From contig OX419762.1 of the NCBI GenBank assembly GCA_948567375.1, forward strand, positions 40,901,034-40,965,033: DNA of 64,000 nt, written 5' to 3'. Of this stretch, positions 22,301-34,300 are shown in pieces. The notes beneath the pieces were generated by a model. That model was not told where the DNA came from. It worked only from the letters and a program-made list of their open reading frames with translations, and made no database searches. The stretch is from Lunularia cruciata. Taxonomy: Eukaryota > Streptophyta > Marchantiopsida > Lunulariales > Lunulariaceae. Each line of letters opens with the position of its first letter. Positions within the stretch are counted from its first letter, which is position 1. The position numbers and the translations under genes were made by a program.

Positions 22301-25300
22301 GTTTGATGTTTGATGTCTGTTTGATGTCTGTTAGACTAGTGTGAATGCAACTAGATATGTAATGAGACATTTCGTAATCTGATATTTCAGATTACTATTC
22401 ACACTATAGAACTAGATTAAATCCTCACAGAGAATCGAAAGGACTTGACCCTTGTGAAGGGTTTTTACCCCGTCACTTCGTGATCTTTGGCTCACCTCTC
22501 TTCCGAGCGTTATAGCCCTTGGCAGTGTGTCTTTTGGCATAATTTGAATTCAAACATTGCTACTCTAAGTTTTTCTTAAAACAGACAGTCAAGTGAACAT
22601 CCTATCTACTTGTGCATATTCTCTCATGGTATCAGAGCATTAAAATACTGAAATTTCAAAACTTGGATGATCAATTCTGTAATTGATTACTCAAATTTGC
22701 TGGGGACGCCTTAGCATAAAATTTTCAATTCTACTTCCGGAGACCCATCCAATTTTGCGATATTTCACTCAATTAACTCGAGATTGAATTCAATGCATTC
22801 TGAAGGGTGATTCATTCCTCTTCTCTAGAATTTTGGAGTAAGTCTCCATTCCTCTCTGAATCAAACTGCTTTTATTCCTCTGAAGTCTCTGATTTCTCTT
22901 TTTTCAAATATTCTACATTATGGCTATCAGTACCCCTACTCCTCGCATTTGATTGGATTTAACATTAGTGAAATTTAATGGCAAATACTTCCATTCTTGG
23001 AAGCATTGCTTTCACTCAAACTGAAGGCATCGATGGTGTTCAATATTGCTAATGGGATTGAACGGAGAGCTATCAGTACACCTACTCCTCGCATTCGATT
23101 GAATTTAACATTAGTGAAATTTAATGGCAAATACTTCCATTCTTGGAAGCATTGCTTTCCACTCAAACTGAAGGCATCGATGGTGTCTAATATTGCTAAT
23201 GGGATTGAACGGAGACCTGCCACTCCAACTCATCAAGCTGCCTGGGATCATCAAACATTGTAGCACTTGATGCTATTAATTAAGCAATGATTCCAAAATA
23301 TGTCAGTGCAATAAGCAGACATACATTAGCCAATGCAGTATGGACTGATTTGACTACCATGTATGAAGGAACTGATGATGTTACAGTTATGTATTTACTT
23401 GACACCCTCACAACCATAAAGATGAGAGGGTGACAGTGTTAGACGACATATATCAAACTTTCGAGACATTTTAACTCAATTATCTGCTGCCAGCAATCCA
23501 GTTAATGATCAACAGTCAAAGCTTCATTTGAGGAGGTCCATGCCTACAAATTATAAGACTTTTCTACAGTCTTTACGCAGCCAGCAGAATTTGAAACTCT
23601 CTGATGTTATTGCTTGTCTTCTTCAAAAAGAAATAAGTATGAAACATGAAGGCCTTGTAGAGCAAACAATTGCCCTTGCAATTACTCAAGGCACCAAGAC
23701 CTTTTCAAGATATGAAGGCAAAAGCAAAGGCAAATTTCAAGGATTTCCTGGTCAGAATAATTTGTCCAAATTTTCTGGGAGTCCTTCTACCGACAGTGAA
23801 TTTTAAAATTCCAGACCTGCTATCATTTGTCATTACTGTTCTAAGAAATGACATCACATCAAATACTGCAGAAAACTTATTGCTGATGAAACGAAAAAAT
23901 ATTCAAACTATCTGATCAGTATCAATCAAACAGTACTATTGCACATCTTTCACTGTATAATGTTGATGTTACTCATTCATTTATCAAAGACAATTGATGG
24001 TATGTCGATACAACAGCTTCTCAGCATATGACACATCAAAGAACTTGCTTATTGATGTATGAACAATATTTACCACCCAGACAAGTCTATTTAGCTGCTG
24101 GTTCTACATCAACATTTTTGGTCAGGGAACTGTTTCACTTAAGCTAGCCTCTTCAGGGGATCAATATACTTTCAAAGATGTTCTTTATATTCCATTACTC
24201 AGCAAGAATCTGTATTCTGCATTACAATTGAGTAACTCATATGGAACCTTTGCTTTAAAAGACAATAACAGTATTTTACATGATGACCAGCAACACCTGA
24301 TAGCATCATGTCTAAGACTAGACAATTTTTGGCTTCGGGAAGAGTCAATTCCAGCTTCCCAAGCTGCTCCAGCTTCTACATAGAGCAATGCTACTTCTGC
24401 TTCGACTGACATCAATTCTTTATGGCATCGTTGCTTGGGACATATCAGCCAAGATAGTATGTTACTCTTAAAGAACAAAGAGTTGGTTGATGGGATGGAT
24501 AAGATTCATCCTACATCACTTCCAGTTTGCCCATCTTGCCTTCAAGGCAAACAAACTAGAATTCCATTTCCTCAAGAAGGAGGAGCAAGAGCAACAATAC
24601 CATTGGGCCTAATACATTCTGATGCTTGTGATCATGTTTCTTCTGCTACTTGTATATACTGGTTATAGATACTTTGTGACATTTATTGATGACTTGTATT
24701 TACAAGATACACTTTCCTGCCTCTCCTAAAGTTCAAACATGAAGTTTTAAACTGTTTCCAAGAATATGTCACCTATGTTGAAAACCAACTCGACCGAAAA
24801 GTTTATATTTTTTTGCTCAGACAATGGAGGGGAGTATAAATCTACAACTTTTCATCTCTTGTGCAAATTTCCTCTCTACTTTTTCATACCTGAAATCCCG
24901 GGTTTGGTTTCAATCAATTTAGTTCTCCATTCATTCAGTGTGGTTTTCAGTTGTTGAAGATTTGCTTATTTCGAAATTTCTTGATAGGAGATGATTCTTC
25001 GTTTCCACATCGATGCACGGTTATTGTCCAGGTATATATGAACATTACTTGACAATACATGCTTTATATAATCTAGATTTCGTCTACTTTTAGCAGGTAT
25101 CTCAGACAGTTCTGTTTTCATTTTATTGTCATTCCATCTACATTTCATTTGCATTTAATAATCCACATTTCATTTGCACTTTAGTGAGCTCTGGATCCCC
25201 CTTCTTCGGGCGGGGATCATAACTCCAATATCACGGAACGGCTCCTTCGGCTACTCTTCGGGTCTTTAATTCAATTCAATTCGTTCGTGATATCTCTACG

Positions 25301-28300
25301 AGTTCTTTCCTGCTCGTTTTAATGCGGATTAACGGGTTCTATGTAGGTTTTTTTGATCTTCTGTTCATCTCTCACGTGGGTGTTTACCTTTCTTTCGATC
25401 TATCATGTTGCTCTTTATTTCCATTCCTCTCCATTGATTACCCGTTTACACACGCTGATTAACAAGTTTCTCTCCAGGGTTTTTAGCTTCGGATCAACTT
25501 TTGATGCAGTTGCTTTGCTTTAATTCCGTTCTAATTCAGTTCTGCACATTACATTTCATCGACTTTCCGCATGTTCCCTTGAGTTCTTTTCTGTTAATTC
25601 GATCATTTTATTGCCATTATACATGGATTTCATAATGCACTTACTGAGTCCCGGATCTCCCGTTCGATGAACGGCTTCTGTTCTCGTCTCTCATATCATG
25701 ATTACATTCCAGCATTTCATATGCATTTAATGAGTTCGGGATCTCCTGTTCTTCGAACGGTTTCTGCTCTCATCTCCATACTAAATCCAGGCCCCTAACG
25801 CTTTTTGTTTACACCTCGGTTAACAGTTTCTCTGCATGTCGTTCTTCTGATAACTTTATGATGTCGGTGCTTAGCTTTACTTTCGATTGACGAGTTGCAC
25901 TTCATCTCCTTTACGCACGTTCTTCTGATTTAGTTTCGCTTTCGTTTTATTGCCAGTCCATCTGCACTTCATATACACTTAATGAATTCCGGATCTCCCG
26001 TTCCTCGAACGGCTTCATCTCTCATATCCAGACCCCTAACGCTTCGCTCTGCTTCCTCCGTTCTCTGAACGGTTTCTACTCTCTTTTTTCTCATACCCAG
26101 TCCCCTACCGTTTCGTTCCGTCTCAGCCATAAGACCTTGCTCTCCTCCTCTGCCACTCCACCCATCCTCAACTAATGCTCCTTCAAATGTTGTCTGCTTC
26201 ATGGTTCCTACCCGCCTTTCGACTTCTTGGTTCCTAACCCGACTTCTGGTCTCAGACTGCTTAGAAATTCATGTCCAGCTCATCGGTCTTCGTTTACACG
26301 TTGATTTACTACTTCGTTAAATGCGTTGCTTTGCGATTAACGTTTATACGTTGTTGTACATTTCTGATTACAGAAATGTACATTTCTGATTATAGGTTCC
26401 TGATTACACGTTGTTCTCGATTTCTTTACATGCGTTGCTTTATGCTTGTCGATTGTACGATGGTTTACAGTTTCTCTACATGTGATTACCTTCTGATAAT
26501 TATAGGATATCGGTGCTTGGCCTTACATTCGATTTAGGAGTTGCACATCATCTCCGTTCCGCATGTATTTTTCATTTAGTTTTGCTTTCATCCTATTGCC
26601 ATTCCATCTGCACTTCATATGCAGTTAATGCGTTCCGGATCGCGTGTACTTTTATTCAGTTTTGCTTTCATCCTATTGCCATTCCATTCGCACTTCATAT
26701 GCACTTAATGAGTTCCGGATCTCCCGTTTCTCGAATGGCTTCTGCTCTCATCTCCTCATATCCAGACCCCTTACACTTTTGCTGTTTTACGTTTAAACTT
26801 CATCCCTTGTGGCACATAGACACCACTAACTTTCAATTCCTCGTCAATTTACCAATTCCGAGTCATTGATGGCAATACTGGATCTTTGCTTTGCTTCTGT
26901 TCAGCATTGCGATGTTAAGAAACGTTGTTAGGCTTTTCTTCCTTTCGATACTGTAAGAAATATTGTTATCTCTGAATAAAGTTGAGTCATTGATGGCAAT
27001 ACTGGATCTTGCTTTGCTTCTGTTCGGCATTGAGTTGTTAGGCTTTTCATCCTTTCGATAGTATGAGAAATATTGTTATCTCTGACTAGAGTTGAAGTTC
27101 TATTTTCTGGCATTTTGACTTTTGATATATCAAACATCCCAGCATTTAGCTCTCTTAGTTTCACCAGAATGGACACTCCTCACTGTACTCATTTTACTAT
27201 CACTCAAATATCCAGAGTTAGAACACAGCAGTTCACTTATCAGCTCAGAACACATCTGAAATTTAGCCAACATAGGATACGCTGAACTGAACATAGAATA
27301 CACCTGAACTGAAGCTAAGTAGCATAGAGCACACCTGAAATAAGGTGTACGTTGTTGGGAATTACTCTTGTAAAAGGACTTACCTTTCCAATCATTGAGA
27401 ATACAATTATATGCAGAGGAGAAAAGCTAGGGGGCGTTTGGTAAAACACTAAGTGTGATTGTGCCCCACTTTGCCCTAAACAAAAACTTACCTAAATCCA
27501 ACACTCCCTTTTATTGAGAATTTAGTGCAATTCTCATGTTTGGTACACTTTTCCTATGTTTTTCTTTAGACAGTGCTTTCATACACATATGCTGTCATTT
27601 CTTGTGTAGGATAGTAAACTAACGTTACAACACTTGTTTTCTCTTTCTCTTCTACAAACCTTCTTCTGCTTTTTATATACTTAATCCTTGGGTGAAATAC
27701 AAGATTTGTACTAAGCACTATGGTTTCTATATTATCACAATTTTTTCAATTTGTATTCAATTGTTCAAATCCTATCTCTTTAAGAAGTCTTTTGTTCTAT
27801 ATGATTTCTTGTGTAACATTTGAAGTTTTCATGAACTCTGCCTCAATAGTCGATAGGGCAATAGATGCTTACTATTTACTATGCCAACTGATTGTTCATC
27901 CACTGAGTATAATTACATAATTGATATGTCGTTATTAGAGTTATCTCCTCAACTAGCATTTGTATATGTGTTTAGAGTAAGAGAAGCTCAGATAGCATTT
28001 GTATATGCCTCTAGAGGAAGAGAAGGTTTGTTCTGTTGTAATGGGGTTGATTGAGCTGAATCCAATCAAATTTTCTGTCTTTGTCACCTTAGTTCCATAA
28101 TAAGTTTCATGGGATCAAGGCTAATCATTTTAAAAGCAAAGCATATGAAATCTACCATTCCACCAATAGACTCTTAATTTCCCAGCAGTAGTGGATTATC
28201 CACACAATTATGTACATATTTTCTTTACAAGAGTTATTCATGTCAAAATCTATTTTGTTGAAACCTTGTTGTTTCAAATATGAATCTAGTTTTTCTTACT

Positions 28301-31300
28301 AAGCTCTTGTTTTGATATCTAATTTTTTCATTTCTCAATATGTCCTATGTCAAGTGTTAGAACCATCTCAATAACTCCATACCAAGTCATATGTTTTTGT
28401 ATAATTGATAGATATTTTTTGATTGAAATTTTTTAACAAGTTTTGCTTTAGACTTCAAGATCTTGTTTCAGTACCATGTTTGACCCTAAATACACATTTA
28501 TAACCAATTGCTTTTCTATCCGACAGTAAATTGACTAGTACCCATGTATTGTTAGCTTGGAGGAATTTCTTTTATTTTGGTATAGCCGATTTCCATTGAC
28601 TCTAGTTTGGTCTAAATATTACATTTCGTGAAGTTTCAGAATCACCAGCTCTTTCACTACAGATATAAGTTTCGTTTGATATCATATTTATCATATATGA
28701 TTGTTGCTCATAAAGAAAACAAATATGTTTTTCACTCGCTCTGATTTTCTTGAATCTTCACTCAAATATTCCATGTCATCTTTCTATTTTTCTTGAATTT
28801 CACTCACAGATTCTATACCTAAGAGTTATCGTTTGAAGATCTTTTCTCGTTTTGTAGGATTAGGATCAAAAACCACCATCTACCTCAAGTGTCTCATGTA
28901 CACCTTCAAAGACTCTTCAGATGGATCTTCAAGTTTAGGTAAAGATTGATTTTCTAATGATTGATCGAAAGAATTGACCCTGCAACTTGGAAAGAGAGAT
29001 TGATCAGACTGATCAGTTAGCTCCAATATTTCACAATCATTTTCTCCCGAAGTCCTCAGCTCATCAAAGAAAACATCTTGACTTCTAATAACTGTCCGGT
29101 CTTAGGATTGAGAAGGAAGTATCCTTTCAAACTCTCCATAAACTGTAGAAACCATTTTTTTCTGTTTTCTTCGTGAACTTTTTCCTTGCTCCTTCAGGAG
29201 ATGAGCAATAGTTCTTCCTTGCTCTTCATCAAGTAAACAAAACTCTTCCAATTGTAATTATCCACAAAAATTATATAGTATAGCATTTCATTAAGAGACT
29301 TCTCAATCATACATCCAAATGTATGATGTTGAGAACTTTTGTTTCTATTTTTTGAAGTAGAAGGTCTGCCAATCATTCTATCCTCTGATGTATCAAACAT
29401 ACTAGCACTCCACATCTTCTAGTTTCATCAGAGTAGATATACCTGATTGCACTCGACAATACTAGAGCTCTCTGAAATTTACAGTTCTCACAGAGAGTAC
29501 AATCATAGAAATTCACTCATGCAGCATGAATAACACCCAAAACTAAAATAACATAGCATACACCTGAGATGATGTTAAGTAGCTTAGGACTCGTGAGATG
29601 CAAGGCGTTGTTGAGAATAATCTTTGTAGGAGAACTCACCATAACAAACCCAGAAACCACACACATAAACATAGAAGAAAAAGCTAGTGACAGGCCATGC
29701 TTAACTATAAGTGAGGCTTTGCCCTTCTTTACTCTAATCCCTTATCTTCTCAACCCTAACCGTAACCCTAATCATTTATCTCTAGATAAGGTGGAATGTA
29801 CCTAGACAAAAAGACAAAAGACAAGAATAAGGATTGTGCTAAACCAGAGATTAACTAAAACCAACGTATGATATCTAGTAGACCAAAAGCTCTACTTGAG
29901 GCTTTTGTGAGTATAGGAGCCTTATGCAACTTCCTTTTTGCACGACCATTGCAAAACTTGTGTTTTTCCTATAGGATCTAACTTCATACCCTCTACCATC
30001 TTCATACCTTCTGCAAACCCATATCCAAATATTAATATTCCACTTTTCAGAATACACTGTTTCCCATTGTTCTAAAACAAGACATCCATTCCATGTTCGA
30101 GTAGGCGGTGTATTAACATTAATTTTTTTGTGTATTTGAGAATGTAGAGAACATTCTCCAAATAACTCTTACAAAAACTTGTATCATATCCTCCCATGTA
30201 GACAATAGAAAACTTGTCAATTGGATTTAGAACCCAAAACAACAATAAACACTTTTGGGAGCTTTTACAAGTTGAAGAGATGAGAACAACTCTCTATAGC
30301 AACAAATGTGAGAAGTAGTTCCAAATTCCAGAGCAATCCTAAACCATTTGAGTATTGTTGTGATTCTACAATCAATCCCCAATCCAACTCTTCTATTGAG
30401 TACTTTTCCTCATCACTTTCTATGTCATTGTAATCCTTTGCATTGTATGTTGAGCTTGCAAGTTTATGTCTCTTTGTTAGATGTGATCTCTCTCCCTCTT
30501 TCTTCACCTCTCAATCTCTCTTATTACTCTTTTTAAGACAACTAAGTGAAATATGACACTCTGCATGGTAGATGTAGCAAGTCTTATTACCAAATTCGGT
30601 TTCCTTCCTAGGTACATCAATATTCTACATAGTTCTTTTTGTGTCCTTGAAGAAGCAGTAAATAGAGCAACATCCAATAGCTCATTTGCATCTTGTTTCT
30701 TTCCTGTGGCCTTTTTTGTCTCCACAGAACTCTATTAGCTTAGTTGTCACATAACTCCATATCACAGATTCAATAGACATAACTGTCAGAGTTCGCAACT
30801 TAGAGGAAGAGTATATAAGAGATGGTTAATCTCATATTTCTCTTCATACCTTTAGTCATTACCCCGAAGCTTCTTGAAGTACTTTTGAATTCTTGCCATG
30901 TGCTTGGTGAATTCATCACTATCTTGCATTTTCAGCATAGAATTTATGAGAGAAAGTCCAAGAAGATCAAAGAGAGTGAAAATGCCTATTGACAAATTCC
31001 TTTTTCTTTGTGAGAAACCGTCAACCGTCAATTGCATAAACACAAAAATGTGTTTTTGCAATTTATATCTACAATGAGATCCTTAAATTTTACAACAATT
31101 AATGTTTAGACCAGATTAGAATCAGTAGGAGCTTGCTATAACAAGCTAATTTACCATGAAGCAACAAGGAAATTCAATGGGTGTTTGAGATCAAACAGGG
31201 AGTTGAGAATGAGAACTTGAGGTACAAAGCAAAATTTGTTGCCGTGGTTTCAATCAAAAAATATTTATCGATTACATAGACACATTTGCATCTGTGGCCA

Positions 31301-34300
31301 GGCATGGATCTATCCGGATGCTTGTAGCACTTGTTGCAGAGAGAGATTGGAAAATGGAATAGATGGATGTCAAGATAGCATTTTTGAATGTAAATCTTAA
31401 AGAAACCATCTATATGGATATATATGGATGTTCTATTTGAGTATGTTGAAGACAATGGGAAAATACCTTTGCTTAAGAAAGCCTTGTATGGCTTTCAGCA
31501 AATGCCAACAATTTGGTACGAGAAACTAGATTCGTACTTGAAATAACAAGGTTTCAATCAAGCAGATTCTTATATGTCTATAAGAATGAATGTCTATTGT
31601 AAAACAATGTTTAAATAGTTGTACACGTGAATGATCTCATCGGACATGGATGATGTAACTGGATACATAGTTATGCTCATCCAATTTCTCTAACTCTCTC
31701 AACTCTCCTATCAACGATAATGCAAACTGGGTGCCCGTAACTTGAGACACATTGTTATTTCTGAATAGAGTTGAAGTTCTATCCTTTATCATTCTGACTT
31801 CTAAAGTATCAGACATCCTAGCACTCAACTCTCTCTGTCTCACCAGAGGAGACACTCCTCACTGCACATAGCAGGATTCAATCCACTATAACTCAGATCA
31901 TCCAGAGATAGAACACAGCAGTTCAGAACACATCTGAAAGCTAGCCAGAATAGGACACACCTGACCTGAAACTAAGTAACGTCGAGCACACTTGAAGCAA
32001 AATACAAAGTGCTGGGAATGACTCTTGTAAGAGAATTAAACTTTCAAGCACTGAAACTATACACAAGAGCAGAAGCTAGGGGAATGCTTGGTAAAACCCT
32101 AAGTGTGGGATTTCTCACTATTCTAGCATTTTGAATCATGTACATCTTGCTTACCTATCGTTTGCAACATTATGGATTTCTCACTATTCTAGCATTGTGA
32201 ATCATGTACATCTTGCTTACCGATTCGGTTGCAATTCATGAGTTTTGGATAACCCGTTCCCAGAACGGCTTCTGGTCTCGTATACCTATATATAACAACA
32301 AAATTTGTGTAGAACTCCCCACGCAGAAGACGCTAATAGTATTCTTCACTAAACTGCAGGAGAACATATACTAGTAGGTACCGATTAGCATACTTATGCT
32401 TGCAGTGATTACCATATGCAGTGGACTACAATCGAATTTATCGTCAAACAGTATAAGGAATTCAAAGATGTCTATGTGCTTGGAGGTGTTGACGACGTGC
32501 TAGCTGCCTTGGAGGACTCCATGGTCACTATGAATACTGTAACTTCGTCAAGGTTGTTGCTCATTACACGATTTATCATATCATATATTTGGTATCTGCT
32601 GTATCGTCAGTTTGAACAATCCTTAGCATGTTAGCGTGGTTCCGGCTGCTAAAGGAGTCGTCTCAAGATTTCAACCAAGCCTACCGAAGGCGGAAATTGT
32701 CTATGTTAGATAAAGGAGTTGCAAATTGGTAGTCTTCCGCATGAGGAGACTCTACTCTAAAACTTATCTGCATGCTTGAAATGTCAACCGTAACATACAT
32801 AGACTATACATGTTTCCAGCCATTTTGTAACTTAATCGATTTATATTTGTTTTAGATATGTAGCGGGGATTAAGAATGAGGTGGACAAGATGGAAGGACA
32901 ACTCAAACTTTTTGCCAAAGTGTTGGACCAGTGGTGTGAATGCCAGAAGCAGTGGATGTATCTGGAAAGTATCTTCAGTGCACCTGACATTCAACGACAG
33001 CTTCCGAACGAGAGCAAGGCATTTTTTGCAGTAGACAAACAATTTAAAGACATCATGAAGCGCACACACGATAGGTGTGTACTCGCATCCAAAATCTGGA
33101 TTCGTGTCGACATTAATTTGATAGTTCGAAGTTGGAACAAACCGGTAGTTAATACCATCGTAGTCCACGACCTTGCTATGAGGACATCCTGAGGCAACAA
33201 ACAACACGACGAAGAGAGATTCAAAGCGCCTCACATTGATTTTATTGATGTCTACGAAGCTACCATATTTAAGAAGCCTTGTTCTTTCATTGCATCTAAT
33301 GAACGCCCAATTAAAGAGTAAGAAGAAGAAGAAACGAGCAAAGACAAAAAGAAGAAAAGAAGAAGAGAAACATAGTCGGTGGGTTGTTCCTGGTTCAAGT
33401 CAATTAAAGTGACTAGAGGTCAGCAAAAGTGCATAGCGAGCAGAGCTAGATGGGTAAGAGATGGACCCGATATTATTAAACATCTGCGAATCAACTATCT
33501 GAAGAAAGGTCCTGGATGCAGAGCAAATGCTTTGCAAGCAGGCACATCTCCTGGCTGGCTAGAAACTTTTCAGAAAAGCAATGAAACTCTCGAGAAAATT
33601 CAGAAAAATCTAGAAGATTACCTGGAGACAAAGCGGATGGCCTTCCCACGATTTTACTTTCTATCGAATGACGAGCTGCTCGAGATTTTAGCTCAAACAC
33701 GAAACGTGCAAGCTGTGCAACCTCACATGTCCAAGTGCTTTGGTAATGTACTATGGCTACTTCAGTTCATGGTTCTCTCTCAGGGATCTTGGTGTATATC
33801 TCGTCGTTGTCTATTACCAGTAGTTCTTGGTTCGCAATTCTGTTTAAATTTTCAACTGTGAAAATCAGCCTCTGTCCGCCAGTTGTTGACTAGAAGTCGA
33901 GATAATTTCAGTTTTGCAATCCACATTATGCGTAGCAGTGAACATATTGATCGTGTGTCTCAGCTGGGGATATTTTTGGGTGCTCCTCACTAACTGAAGA
34001 TGACTCCTTGATTGGAAATTACCAACTCCAGATGGAATTCGAAGTTTAGACTTCGGAGAGGATCCTAAAAGCGTTGATATATATGCGATGGTATCAGGAG
34101 AAGGAGAACGAGTTAGTTTAGGGAAAAATCTCAAGGCTAGAGGCAACGTTGAGAACTGGCTGACAGCTGTTGAACAGAACATGGTTGCCAGTTTGCGAAG
34201 GTGTAGTGGCCATCCCCTTTTATAAGAATGCTTTGCCCTAATATTACTGATAAGCATCTGCTCGTACGCATGTCAAGAGGAAAACTTCTCAGATCCGTTA

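Larger units (their letters stand above)
27080..32107 (-). mobile_element. Ty1/copia element B (family 2), antisense, degenerate
   Basis: LTR-like copies lie at about 27080-27470 (3' LTR) and about 31740-32107 (5' LTR); both contain CACCAGA-xGGACACTCCTCACTG and end near CTAAGTGTG. The internal part next to the left LTR (27480-28900) aligns with the RNase H/RT region of element D read antisense, with many stops. Gag remnants (QDSDEFTKHMARIQKYFKKL) lie at about 30840-31060. A further LTR-like segment at about 29340-29720 and an RT fragment in the opposite (+) orientation at 31180-31560 show that other copies inserted or rearranged inside it. The degenerate primer site next to the right LTR (GTGCCCGTAAC) resembles that of element D. 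Confidence 0.68.
21925..32421. other. Dynein intron 16, 10.5 kb, expanded by transposons
   Basis: Exon 16 ends in phase 0 with a good donor (AAAG|GTACCA) and exon 17 begins after TATGCAG at 32422. The joined protein reads DLMDGVKQK-WTTIEFIVKQY, continuous with the family pattern, so no exon appears to be lost. In order the intron contains a sense copia remnant, palindromic-core repeats, a 124-bp tandem duplication, a degenerate antisense copia element, and one more palindromic-core copy. Confidence 0.85.

Noticed and set aside
29750..29785. Telomere-like CCCTAA pieces (ACCCTAACC, AACCCTAATC)
   Set aside because: Only two or three imperfect units within transposon sequence; no array.
32764..33234. 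Minus-strand frame of 156 codons with a signal-peptide-like start
   Set aside because: Most of it is antisense to dynein exon 18; the intronic part alone is too short to support a gene.
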